Assembly (NCBI RefSeq): GCF_000001735.4
Contig: NC_003074.8
Coordinates: 1,612,101 to 1,676,100 of the forward strand
DNA length: 64,000 nt
Source: Arabidopsis thaliana
Taxonomy: Eukaryota > Streptophyta > Magnoliopsida > Brassicales > Brassicaceae
Direction: 5' to 3'
Shown: one piece after another, positions 47,760 to 61,167 of the stretch
Numbering within the stretch: position 1 is the stretch's first letter
Layout of the letters: every line of letters starts with the position of its first letter
The notes under the pieces: generated by a model
The model's input: only the letters and a program-made list of their open reading frames with translations
Told to the model about the DNA's origin: nothing
Database searches by the model: none
Position numbers and translations under genes: made by a program

Positions 47760-48701
47760 AGAGCAAAAGCTGAGGTTTTTTGTCTTTCAGCACCTGAATA
47801 GAGAGCAAGAAATGAGATCCATTTACATAAATTTTGTAGCCTAAACCAAGAAAACCAAACAAAAACTCAGCAAAACCAGAAGTAGAAGTGAGTGCAGAGA
47901 TGAATACGATTGAGTAGAGAAATGCAAGTTCACTAAACAACGAGTACATAAAGCAAGCAACTTTCAATTACGACGAATTGGTTAGTATACAACGAACTCA
48001 GCCCTAGAAATAGAAAGACATCATCTTTCTTATTTTGCTAAATTTATCTGAGAGAAGAGTACCCTAAATGTTGAATCTTTAAGATTCTCAGTGGTGTACT
48101 CCTTCCAAGTGGACTAAACGTTGAATCTTTAATCCTATTGCATCTACGGACAACTCTGATATCATCCAAACTCCACCCGATCTCCTTCGCTCTCTCTCTC
48201 TTCTCTACAGTATTCTCGTTGGTACAAGATCTTTTCAACGCCTAGTTGATGAACTGTGTCAGAAATTTGCTGGGCTTGAGAACAATCATTCTTCTTTTTG
48301 TGTTTTTTTCCAATTCACATTCGCCTAACAACTTGTTGGGTCACTTAGTGGGGTCGATTTCAAATGTTCCTTTTGGGGCTTTAAGGCCTCTTCAAAGTTT
48401 AATGATTTTAATCACTGTAATTCCTTAAATTAGTGTTTTGTTACTTACAGGGTTATAAATGTAAGCTTATGCTCGTGGCTTGTTGCTTTGACAAAAAAAA
48501 ACCAGGACTTGAGAACTTGAAGGTTGAGTTTCTTTTCTAGCTAATGTACATGAATATGACTAAACAACAACAGAAAGCGATACCGATTACCGCTTTTGTC
48601 TACATATTAACTGAAACAATGTACATGTTATTAGACATTACAGAAATTGAAAAGCAACTAGTAAGCCAAAGGGATGTATTTGCTGACAAGTCTCTCTCTT
48701 C
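47760..48701. other. BTB-gene leader and promoter, VIRILIZER 3' UTR
   Basis: 47760-48240 holds the BTB-gene 5' UTR with a probable UTR intron (acceptor near 47793). From about 48430 to 48701 lies the VIRILIZER 3' UTR. Both genes run on the minus strand. No other gene is seen. Confidence 0.5.
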
Positions 48702-51700
48702 TCATAGCTGCCCAAGTTTTTCCTGTCACAACCAACAAGAACAAAACCTATTTCAGTAACTCTACAATTAACACACAAAGGTTGATGATGCTTTCAAAAA
48801 GCACATAAAAACAAGTAAACAAATCGAACCTGAAGCATCTGCATTAACTTTGGATGTTGTTCCAGTAGCTGACACAGCTTGTCACGGTCACTTAATAGAG
48901 CCTGAAGAGGAGTTTTAAGAATTATGGTCAGCTGTGGCACGTAATACTACTAAACAAAACAAATCAGCGTATCATTCATTACCAAGGATGTGGATTACAA
49001 ACCTGAATGGCTTCAGGGGACTTGAAGTAATCATGTAATGACATTCCAGATTCTTGTTGCTGGGAAGTCCCAGCTCCTTGCTGACCTTGAACAGCATGAT
49101 GCTGTTGCTGTTGCTGCACCTGGGAGATCTCTTGTTGTTGAGGAGGGTGATAGTAAGGCTGGACTTGCGTCTGTTGCATCAGCTGCATCTGATGCATTGG
49201 AATCTGAAATGGGTTTTGCATTGATACTCCTTGCTCTGATGGTTGAGATATCTGTATGGGTGGTCTAACGTGCTGAGGAGGCTGCATAGGGCGTTGTAAT
49301 TGTGAAAGCTGCATCGATGGCAGCTGAGGGATGGACTGTGTATTGAGTGATTGAGGAATGGAAGGAACCAACAACATAGTTTGCGGCTTATCACCTCCTT
49401 GATGCGAAGGATTTCCATAGAATGGCACAGGGAGAGATGATGGCCTGCTAAAATTATGGGATGGCATTAAATTTGGGGGAGGGTAAGACGTCATTCCGGT
49501 AACAGATAGATTGCCAGACTGATGATCAATGGTTGGGCCACTCTGTTGTTGTTCAGTGGTACCTACGCCTGCGTGGTTGTATCCAAAAGATTGAACTGTA
49601 GATGTCCTTGGTGGTAAAGATGCATATGGGTTAGATGAGTACTGAGGAATTGCTGAAGGGAGCGGTGGCATAAGCCGGGTGGGTCCTCCTGAAGATTGTG
49701 TTCCATGACTAATAAACGGGGAGGATTGATTAGAAAGAGAATCAGAAGAATGTGGTATCACAGGTGAGACTGATGGAGGTGGCACTAAGGGTAAAGGAGG
49801 TTGGTTTGGCATCACTTTCTGTTCATAAACCCCCCGACCACTGAATCCACCATGAATATGGCCCGTATGTTGCTGACCACTCTTTGAATAGAAACCCTGA
49901 GGACCCACTCTAGGATCAATTGAATTTTGTCCTGAAGATCCTGGCATGTGATAAGCAGGTATAAACCCAGATTCAGATATGCCGGCACTCTTTAGAGGGG
50001 CCATTTTCTTTGCTTCGTCTGCTTGCTCAACAAATTTTCTGTCTGAAGAAATGCTTGGTTCCCGAATCAACGACATCTCAGGGCGTGAAACTGAAATCCT
50101 TGATGAAAATTCACTCTGAGCGTTTTCGTCAACATTAGATGCCACTGGTGTGCCCATGTGAGAGAATTGACTACTTCCATTTGCATCACTCTCAGTTTCT
50201 TCAACAATAGAGTGAGGAGAGTTTTGTTCAACCATGACAGGAGCAGGCTGCATAAGGTTCTCATCGGGCTGAAGAAAGGGCAACTTGTCATCAGGTCCTT
50301 CACATTCCTCACCATCAAAAACTATATCTATTCCTTGTAGATCATCATCAGGATCGGCTTTGAATTGTTTAGGTTTACCTGCAACTTTTTCAGTATCTCT
50401 AGCAGGAGTAGGATTTTTCACTTGCACAACAGCCTCTCCAACCACAATGGTGGAGGGATTTTGGCCTCGTTCTCTCTGTCTGGCCATAAACTCATCAACA
50501 TGAATAGATGGAGGTCTACCACTGCTAGATCCTGCTCGTGAAATGGTTATTGCATTAGAATTACCAGCTGTATCAACACTTCTTTCCCTAGCAACATAAT
50601 CATCTACATGCATAGAGGGAGGCCTGCTGGTATTCGGCTTGCGCTGCCTAAAGGCATCTCTACGTGTAGGAGCAGGAGGAAGGGATACAGAACCCATTCC
50701 CCGTTGAATTGAATTTTGGGTAGGTATGTCAACAGAAGAGTTTTCGCCTTTAGCACGCCTGCTAGAGCTCTCCAAAGTTGGTAGTTTCCTTTTCGCAGGG
50801 AGAGATGACTGGGGCAGACGCTCAGGTAATGTTTCTGGACATTCCCACCAGAACTTGTCTTCAAGTCCTCTTTGATAGAGATCATCTTCAATGTTTCTAG
50901 AAACCAAATCATCCATATCAAGATTCCCAGGAGAAACAAAAACACCTTTGCAGGAGATAATATCATCAATATTCCCGTCTTTTAGCAACGACAGCAACGA
51001 CTGAGATGCCTTCAAATCCACAAAAAGAATATGAAAGTCAGTGTTAAGAGGAAAACAACAAAAGAAGAGGATGATGCAAGAAAAAGCAGGTATGAGGTAG
51101 TCCGTACCTCATGCAAATAGGGTTTCATCTCAGCTGTTGCGGAACTATCAGACCCCGAAGTCATTGAACTCAACAGTGTCACCATCTGTTCAATCAAACC
51201 AATGTTTTCCTCTCTAAAAGTGTCTGTACCACTAAACTCACTTGGAAGGCCAAAAAGAGATTTTAGTGCTGCAACCTTCTTCGAGTCCAAACTGGAAAAA
51301 TGAAGAAAATTTAGACTACAGATGTGTTAAATATATATATATGTTAGACGAATGGTTTGAAATACTAGTTGGAAGTATTTAAACGTGAACAGCATCAGAT
51401 GCAACTAAGCACATCTTCTGCTTGATAATTTTTAGGCTTATATCACCTGAACAAAACAATATCAACTAAACTGTATGCATACACCAACTTAAACTAAGTG
51501 GCATCGCGAACATTATTTTTCTATCCACATACACAGTGAATATAAGTGGACATACAACGTCGCCTATCAGAGTAAAAATCCTATCAAACTCGTGTTAAAC
51601 TGGGAGCGCAAGAACTGTAGATTATGAAGAGTCTGGGAGTTACCTTTTACCATCAAGGCATAATCTGATGGAGCCCACGCTCAGAACGTTTACTGCCTTC

Positions 51701-54700
51701 ATTGCAAGACTAGACAAACCATCTTTTGAATTAATTGAGTTCAATAACTTGATCCAGCAAGACAGAAAAGGGGGATTTTTCTTCATATCTAGTTGATCGA
51801 GACTGAGACTATTAGTGTCACACCACCTTTCAGATACAGATTCTTCGGTACCAGAAAACAGATGAAACAAAAGTGAAACCAGACCATCTTGACCTTCACC
51901 ACATGAGCTCAGGTCTTTGAAAGCGCCAAGACAAGATAATAGCTCATTGCCAACAGGCAACACCTGTAAGAAAATAAAAAATTTCTTCGTAATCATATTT
52001 TTTGTAAGGAAATATTACAAAGATATCTATCTATCTCTTAGAAGAGCTCATCGAGATCTCAGAATCTATTGCCATAAACAATCACAATTTATAATCCGTA
52101 GTGCAGCAATTTATAAAAAGAACACAAACATAATAACATATGGAAAACAATTGATAAACATAGATTACTACAATGTCGACAAAATACCTGGCAGAACTTC
52201 AGCACAAAGGGAAATATCAATGCACAATCTTTTGCACTCAGACTGGCCAATCTGTACAAGTTAATATAAATAAATAAAAAACGATTAGATATAAATGTGA
52301 TCTAGATAAGGTAACGTTGAGCACTCCTGCAGAAAAAACACTTACAGCTCTTTTTTCTGAAAGCACAAGAGAGGCACTTGTGAATCGCATAGCAGTGAGA
52401 TCGATCTGAAAGCTGGAATACACCACTGAATCACACTAGACGCGGACACAATTCCATACTCTAGAACCCTGTTTTCACTTGGATAAGTGGCATCATAACA
52501 TCTTTCCAGAACTTCCACAAGCAGTTGAACAATACCCTCCTCTAACAGTAATCCCTGAAGTGAATACTTTTAAGGTGAAAAAAAAAAAAAAAAAAAAAAA
52601 GTGAAGGAAAACTATGTTCGTAAAGGCAAAGAGTGTGACCTTAGCATGCGGATGCTCTAATAAACTAGCCAGAAAATTAAGATATCGGTAGACCTGAAAG
52701 AGAGTAATGAGACTGGTTAGGAGCAGCAGTAACATAGACAGCGACTTAGAGAGGCGTAACAAATACCATATAAGCTTCAGTGTCTCTTGTTGATGACTGA
52801 TCCAAAATTCCATCTCTGATAGATGAAAATATGGGCCTCAGAAGGATAGAAGCATGTTCAACCCTTTGACATGCAATACGAACAATGAAAACCCGAAGCA
52901 TATCCTGAATGACCACCAATGCCTGTTTGAAAATAAGACAAAGTCCAAATCATGCTGAATAAATGATAACAAAAGCAAAAGCGGCAGAGAAACACTGGAT
53001 TTAACAAGATATAGAAGAACATACAGATACTGCATGATGTTGGATAATCTTTGCAATCTTGTCAAGATTAGGTGTCAAATGGTTTATCAGCTTTTCAAGT
53101 GGACCAGGCTCCAGATACCAGTTGATCTGTTTCTCCTTCTGTGGACCCATCAATGTCCCAACCGCCAACTTTCTTAGACCACTTAATAAGGGCATGCCAC
53201 TCTTCCAAAACCAGACTCCTTCTTCGGGGAGAATATCGCTCTTGCAATGAGAAATACATGAAGAATAAAGTATTAAGACAATAAATGGAGATCTTCCCGT
53301 TGATACCATTTACATTAACTGACTACAATACACATGAACAAAATTCCATCACAAATGTTCAGATGAGACATATCTATTCGGCTGGAAATATATGTTAAAT
53401 TTCTCACAATGATATAAAGAGTGCATGCCATCACAAACACCAAGTAAAAAATAATTAGCGGAAGTGTAAGATTTCCATACTAGAATGCAGAGGAAGCTAC
53501 AGGTCTCCTTTGGACCCAAGGCAGGAACAGAGGACGTCTGGACACCCGAAAGAAGAGTGTGGAATAGCCCAGGAATCCATCCATAAACTGGCCAGCAGAC
53601 AAGGGCGGACACAATGAGGTGGCACACTGCTCCAAAGCCAAGAGCAGAGTCTGGATAATGGGAGGACAAGTCAGCTGCACAAGCAGCTAGCTTCGGGCTG
53701 GAAAGAAAACAAGCCATCATGGCTCAAAGCTTAACTTTTCATTTAACATACATGTCATTAATACTACTAAGAACAAAACAAAAGTAACTCACCTGACTTC
53801 CCGATGTAGCCTTAGGAGTGCCTTCATCAATTTGGTGTTTCTGTACTGCTCCTTAGTTCCCTTTAGACAGCAAAGAAAATGTCAATGACCAGAGGGGATA
53901 ATGAAGACGCATAAGCCCGCAATTATAGAGTCTCAACAAAGTAAATAAAGGTAGAATTTCAGAAGCTATGGCTTTTGAGAGAAGATTTTAATCAAATTTA
54001 TATAATCATTTCATTTGTTGCTGATACATGATGAAGAAACTAATAATGTATAAAGCACCAGACCTGTAGTCTTTGTAGGACTGATATCAAGAGGACAAGG
54101 GAAGGAATTAACAGGTCCACCAAGCTTTGCTCACGATTACGTTCAGACAAAAAGTCAGAAATAGAACTGCATCCATGATCGTCATCCACCAGATAATCTG
54201 CTAAGTCCAAAACAAAAGAATTAGTTGAGTGTCACCTATAATCATCAAACGATTGAGGAAAAGTAGCTGAAAACATCGTGAACCTATAAGAAAAAGGTTA
54301 TTAAAAGGGTAAATATAAAAAACGGTTATCCAGCAACTGGGTTATTTAAACTCTTCCAAGTATCTCTTATCATCACGTCTAAAGTTAAGATTCAAATGGT
54401 AGCAGCAATAGAGGAGTTGAATCAAATCACAGAATAGACAGTAGTTTACCATAAATATTTGACGACCTCTCAAACATAAAGCTGCAGTTGACCAAGATAG
54501 CATACACAACTGTAACCGCACCCTCGTCATATAAAGCAGCAGCAACAGTCTGTACAAAGAACAACATTTCAGAACACTTAAATAAGAAGACTATAGCATC
54601 TAAAGGAAAAAAAAGTAATTTCTGGAAAAATTATGGGGAAAGATAACATACTGAATTATCTGAAATCAGCGCTAAAATTCGAAGTGCTGTTGTCAACTGT

Positions 54701-57700
54701 GAAATTGATGAATCAGAAAGGTTAACACCTTCAAAAGATTTCTCAAAGATAACTTTTCCAAGATTATCTAGGACGTTCATCTCAGAGACATTTGTTGATT
54801 CTCCAGCACCATTCTCAGCCGGTGTTAAATCGAGTGCAAGGATGCTTGATGATGATAATTGGGCGTCCCCTCCAGAAGCCAAGACAGCAGCATAACGTAA
54901 AAGGCCACCTACGCCATGTTTGTGATAAACCACACCCGCATCAATCCATTTAAGTAATCGTGAAGGAGCATCTTTTCGATTAGAACCACCCGGTGACAAA
55001 GTATGCAAGGCCTTATGAAGGACTGGGGCATGTTCAATCCAAGCATGCAAGCATGATGCAGTTGAGTCAGAGACTATGACCTCAAAAATCTCAGCAGCTG
55101 AGTGACATATTGCTAGATTAAGCGGTGAAATTCCTGACAATGAGAATGTTAAGCAAGTAAGAGGTTTTGAAAGAAGATAACCAAGAGACTATGCCAAGGT
55201 AGTAAATTTAGGGATAAAGCAGCAACGATACCACTATTTTCAACTGCCGGCTCCATATCCTTAGCTGAATGCAAAGCTTCAATCAAGACTGCTAAAGCCT
55301 AAAAGAGAACAATAAAGCATATTAGTCAAAACCACGAGTATGCCTGCTCCAATACAATTTACACAACTCCAAACAAGTGAATTAACAATAATGAATTAGA
55401 ACTAACATAGTTTGCACAAGAAACAAAGAGATTAACAATTTCGTTATAGTCAAAATTTACATGACCAGCTCAGGGGGCCACGGATGCAACACTTTCGTCC
55501 ACTAATCTCCCAGAAAGTGTCCATTATAACCAAAGGTTTAAATTTCGTGAAGGTAGCTAAAAGCACCACCAAACACATTATTTTTTAAACAATCAAATGT
55601 TTGTCATTTCTTCACCATGAGATGTTTCACCATTTATCAGCTTCAGAAGTAAAGCAGGGGGGGAAAATGAGAATTATGAATTCTTTTCAGATAAGTTTAT
55701 CATAGACTGTGAAAGACCACGATGAACAAAAAGAGCAGAAGTATATTCTTTTCCCTGGGTGCAGATTCATACCTCTGGAAAAACACCTAACGTCAATAAA
55801 GCTTCACGCCCACAATCAGACCTGCACTTGCAGGATGCCTTCCAGTTAATTTCGAAAGAAGACAAAGACAAACAAAAGCAGATTTTGGCAAACCGAGATA
55901 TGACAGCAAAACATTTCTCACCTAGAAACATCACGCAACTCCCATAAAATCCATAGAAATTCTTCTGTTTGCTGTATCGACTTGAGCAAACGATCTACTG
56001 CACTCACCTGAATGAAGTATGTAAGAAACAGTAGGATATAAGTATAAATCTACGCATGTAAAGGATGAGCCCTTTATGGTAAAGTGAACCCACCACCCTC
56101 AAATGCATCTCAAGATTTATTCCAATTTCCAGTAAGCTGCAAGTAAAACCCTTGGATATTAAAATTGAAGCATAGTGGAGGGGGACACACTCCTCCTTGT
56201 TCAGATCGACGGATCCCTTCAGAGATTGTATTATTGTAGCAGTCAGTTCAGGATGATGTAGCAAAAAGCTCAATCCTGGAAAACAGAAGATACAGGCTCT
56301 ATTACAACTCTAATGCACATAATCATCAAGTCTGTTCTAGTGGGGAAGTTAAATAAGAATACCTGTGCGTGAAAACATAAATGAAAGAATTATGTTCCCA
56401 ATAAACATTGCGATATCAGTAAAGACATCCATAATATCTCCAACTTTAGAATGCAATTCAGGCATTGAGAGAAGCGCTGCTGACAAAGGAAGAAAACCCC
56501 GCTCCTGTGCATTGTCAGACGCTTTAGGTAAGGTTTATTAATTACCGCTAAAAAAAATTGATTTCAGTGACAGAATAAGAAGTGAAAAAGATACTTCCAT
56601 TCTGACACACAGCATATTTAGCAACTAAAATAGTGCATAAATGTCTAAGTCAAAAGACTAATTTAATCAAATGATTTACCTTCAGAAGTGCCAATATGTG
56701 CGAATCAATTCCAGAGCTATAAAAGGGACATGTCCATGAAGAAGTTAGTTTACTTGTGGCTTTGTATGACAACCACCCTTCAGAATGATCAGAAACCAAA
56801 CTTCTTTCTGCGTAGGCTGATGGTGAGGGATCTTCAACTGATCCAAGTGACTTCATCAGGTTCTGAATTGATAGTCAGCAGTAACACCAGTTAGAATGTT
56901 AAATTGTTGGTTTACTGATTGTATAAGCGAGCAAATCACATGAAATTAAAAGCAGAAACAAACCTGGAGCTTTTGAAGTTGTGACTTAGCATCAGATAGC
57001 ATATTCAGATTATGAGTTGCAGCCCCATGAGAATTAGAGAGACCTTCCAGTGCTGACAACACTGCAAACTGATAGACAGAATATTAATAACAATATTAAC
57101 ATAAAGGGCCTATCAACATAATGCCAAACAACACAAGATTCTTGATATGGAGAGTACCTCATATCTTGATATAACCTCGTAAATTCTCAAACGACGAAGA
57201 ATATAAATTGCAAGAGAGGCAATCTCATGGCATGGTTTCTGCATAAGTAATTTCAACAGAAGACAGTAGCCCTCACTCTTACCAGATGGGATACTTCCAT
57301 CCTCACGAGGCCACCAACCTAAAAATCCTTCACACCCAACTGAATGGCGTGTAGCCTGCTCAACAACTCCAAGCAACAGCAAAGTAATGGTGGTAGAATT
57401 CTGACCATCATGACCAAACAAATATACAAGTTGATCCATCCCACCCGAATTGACAAATTGGAGGCAGCCTTCTCGGCCAGAGCATAATAAGAAGGCCAAA
57501 CTTAAACCTAAAAGAGTGGCTTTCCCCTGAAATGAGAAAATTAACAACAATTAATCTATTAATATTAGAAATTTCTATCACCAGCGTGTGAGAGCTAAAA
57601 AGAAAATGTAATACCTTTGAAAGTTTTGGAAGGACAGTACATAAGGAATCTCTTTCAAACTGAATATATGGGCTCAACATAACAACCAATTGTTGGGAAG

Positions 57701-59915
57701 TAGCCAAATAAGTCTCTGATTCAAGAAAGCTGAACAATCCAAGTGCCACATCTGATTCTTGAATTTCATTGAGATCAAGAATATCTTCCTTAACCCTGTC
57801 AACTATATCATGGAATAACCCAGAATCTAGGGAACTGGTCACAGCCGAACAATTCTTATTCTTTAAAAAGAAATCTACATTGTCTGTGACATACGAGGAG
57901 ACCCCAGACACTACCGTATCCACAAATTTATTTACTACATCATTAGTAGCTAGCTTATCAAAGATTTTTAGCAGCAGCTGCAACAATCGCTTTACTTCCA
58001 CCGGCAAATCTACAGCAGCCAGGGGGAGAGATACTATGTCTAGAGAGGATAGACATTCCTCTATTGTTCTGTTAACTGAGTGCAATACCAATGGCAAGTC
58101 CTCAAGATTACCCTCAGTGGAACTCACAATATCAGTTACAGAACGACCTTCAAGAATGATATTGTACTGCCCCAAATCTTTGACGATGTTCCCATAGACG
58201 ATCAAGCTCAAACTTCGATAGCTACCTCTGACCACCAGATGGTTTGTTACAACAGCCTGCAATTTTGATGAGAAGAGTCAAGTAAAGCAAGGAACTGAAA
58301 CCTGCAAATGTAAATGATTGAGCACTTTTCTGGTGGCATAGAGGGAGGCTGAACGTTTGCCTTTTGACACACAAGATTGCCTAATTAAAAGGTTTTCAAT
58401 TCTCTAAACTCCTTTCATTCTCAACCCAAATTAAACCCCTTACCACCTACAACAGGTTATTTAATCCTTCTATTATGTCATAACCCCTATTATCCGAAGA
58501 CAGATATGACCCAGCAATTTACATATAAACTAATATACACATCTCTAGGGGAGTATGTACAGCTGTAAGCCATATTTCCAGCTAACAGCTCCTTGTTCCC
58601 AAAGGAATCTGAATTATGGTAGCCAATTACTCTGGTCTAAGGACAGGAAATGTACATAAGAACCATTCCCAAATGTTGTTACCAGCATCAGTTGCAGAAT
58701 ACCAAACTAATCAATACCAAGAACCAAAAAGAAAAGAAACAAAAATCAGTCTGAAGATAAATCAAGTTTAGTAGTTACCTCCACTTCCAAAGGGTAGGGC
58801 GCTGAAGGAGTGTAAAGAAAAGGATTACAAAGTCGCTTAAACTTTGATTCTCCTTCACATCGAACGAACACTTCCAACGCAAATGAAGGAGGTGAAGTTG
58901 CCCTAACGAAAATATTGTCAACGTTGAGATAACGAACCATAGACATCACCCACGCTCAAGAAATGTTGTCAGACATTAAGTCACTCACAAAGAATATAAA
59001 GCTGGCATTTTAGCTGAAAATCTAACTACAAGTGGTTCAGCTAACAATATTGCTTCACTATTTTTGTTTCTAGAAGACGAATTGACTCAAAATCTAGATT
59101 TCTCTGAAAGTGACTAAAGTTTATTAATGATAAAGAAGCTGAACTTTAGAGTCTGGACTCTGGACATTTCATCGAAACCACTGGATCGAAATATCATGTC
59201 TGCAAAGTTCAGTTTTTTGTTACAGTTTCAAGTTTGGGTTATTCAGATTTTCTACACAAATTTAGGTTTCTTATCATTCACCTTCCAGTGACAAGAAAAT
59301 AGCCAATCGTGAACTTTTACATCCAAAAAAAAGGCTTAACATTAAGAGTCAATAGAGATCACAGCTACAGAGTATGGGACCATGCATTTCAACAAGACTT
59401 CTAATGGTGGATATTACTACTTCAAGATCCTCAATGGTTAAAATATAGAAAGAAATATAAGAACACACAGTCAAAAAAAGAACATACCCGACAAGAGAAA
59501 CAGCTTGAGAAGATGAGGAAGCATTCTGCTCCAAAAATTCGCAAGCTGTGATGATTACTGGCTCAGCAAATATCACCTATAAGAATTAAAGGAAACATAA
59601 AATAAATCCGCAGAAGCGTGAAACCAAACAAGTAACTTCTGCCATTGAATGACAAAACCACCACATATAATACTTGTTGTTCCGACAATCCCGTAAAAGT
59701 AGTCAGTAATTCACCCAAGCATTTCCTAACCAGGTTTAAGAGACTCTAGTAAAACAGAACCCTAATCCAACATAGGCACTCCCTAGCCAAAAGAACAGGG
59801 CAGTATTTGAAGTGTATCATTAACTAAAAATTAAGGTTACCTCGTCAACATATTCGTCCAATTGAGGATGAACAAAGGTCTGAGCGAACAGAACACAAGG
59901 CTCAGATCGTACCAT
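48702..59915 (-). CDS. VIR: VIRILIZER, m6A RNA methyltransferase complex subunit, many exons
   Basis: A minus-strand gene of more than 20 exons, from ATG 59915 (exon 1, 25 codons, ends 59841) to TGA 48702-48704. The largest exon covers about 51005-48999. Joined exons give roughly 2,140 residues. The N-terminal VIR_N-type domain (about residues 1-200) begins MVRSEPCVLFAQTFVHPQLDEY in two parts. Long alpha-helical ARM/HEAT-like repeats follow. The C-terminal ~650 residues are disordered, with KRK basic patches, Pro-rich and Gln-rich runs, and end in a short helix (LCQLLEQHPKLMQMLQEKLGQL in two exons). It scaffolds the MTA/MTB/FIP37/HAKAI m6A writer in the nucleus. The order matches At3g05680. 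Confidence 0.95.
50479..50629 (-). repeat. internal duplication of a 13-residue motif in VIRILIZER
   Basis: The C-terminal disordered part contains RPPS(M/I)HVD(D/E)(Y/F)(V/M)AR twice. The codons lie at about 50629-50590 and 50519-50480 on the minus strand, about 37 residues apart. This is seen directly; the function of the motif is unknown to me. Confidence 0.85.
52578..52600. repeat. poly(A) run in a VIRILIZER intron
   Basis: A 23-base A run on the plus strand (poly(T) in the transcript) with short GTGAA words on both sides. It is a likely length-variable homopolymer. Confidence 0.85.
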
Positions 59916-61150
59916 GCCTCCAGGATTGATTGGTGGTCTTCTTGAATTGCTAGGTCTCTTAGGTCTTCATAAAATTGATTCAGACTGGTTGCTAAAATCT
60001 GAGATTTATCAAATCAGAAATAGAGCAATCAGAGACAAATACACAACTTTCGCATATAGAGCTCACAACTAGCTACTAATTGACATCACTCAGCAAAGCC
60101 CGTTTCTGAGGGTAAGCGAACTACGCAACTGCACAGAGCCTCTCGACAACTAGATCACGACTTAAATCTATATGTACAGTAATTCTACAATAAAACGGGA
60201 ACAGTTAGGTTTAATTCTCTCTACTTTGGGTGGGATCAACACAGACCTTAGAAAAGGGAGAAACTCGCGTTTAGAAACGAAACCACAAGAGGAATGCGAA
60301 AGCAATATTTTTTTGAGAGTACGAATCCAAGTAGCTGACCTGGGAATTCGAGAGAGCACGACGCAGGGTGAAGAAGAAGGAGAAGAAAAAACAAACGCCG
60401 TTGTTTTTTTGGTTTATCCGGCGGTTGGCTCTTTTAGTCTAACCGGCGTTTAGCTTTTTAGGGTTGGCCCGGTTTTGATTAACAAAAACGGTTCTTATCG
60501 ATTTAAACCAATATCACAAATATTTGTGCGACCATAAGTGTTTATCTTTAAATTAAATAAAAATTGCTCTCTAAATTTATTTATTTTGATCTTAATTTAA
60601 CATAAAAATAACAATATATATAACGCAAGAAAAATTCAAAAATTATTTATTTTTAGCTGAGCAAATGTATTAGCAAAATGAAAGTGAGAGTAAACACAAT
60701 GTTGCAAGTGTTCAAACACCACGCAGTGAAATTGCTACATCATTGCCAGAGTGGCCAATTAAATTGTTCCATTCGCCCTTGACTTCGTACAGAGCGTGAT
60801 CGAAGAAAGAAAGGTTGCTACATTGATCACTTGAATATGTTAAAGTTATTGTTTTCTATCTACCATGATTTTACATTTTGTTAGATCCTTGTAATTGATA
60901 TTAGTATATGGATGGATATGTTTGATTTTTACTCATGTGTCATACATAATATGAAAACATAATAAAAGAAAGAAATCCCAAAAGCGAGGATACTGCATCA
61001 AAGGAGACACATGCCATGCTTCCAAAGTTATAAAACACAAACATTTAATTTGAAGTCTCTTAGACCAGTTATTTAGCTAACATAGAGATAAGTACCTAAA
61101 ACATAAATATTGGCACAACACAATAGAAGTGATTTAGTACGACTAAGTCG
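59916..61150. other. VIRILIZER leader/promoter and AT-rich intergenic DNA
   Basis: 59916-60360 is the VIRILIZER 5' UTR and probable UTR intron, and the CCGGCG/AACCGG-rich part at 60415-60480 is its promoter. The first copy of a ~200-bp repeat is at 60551-60736. The rest is AT-rich without a gene. Confidence 0.55.
60551..60736. repeat. direct repeat copy 1 flanking the cystatin-like locus
   Basis: It shares AATTAAATAAAAATTGCTCT, CTAAATTTATTTATTTTGAT and CAAAAATTATTTATTTTTAG with the copy at 62440-62661, in the same order and orientation. It also shares a weaker right end ending GTGAAATTGCT. Identity by eye is high in the left half and lower in the right half. Confidence 0.8.
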
Positions 61151-61167
61151 AATACAAACAACTTCAT

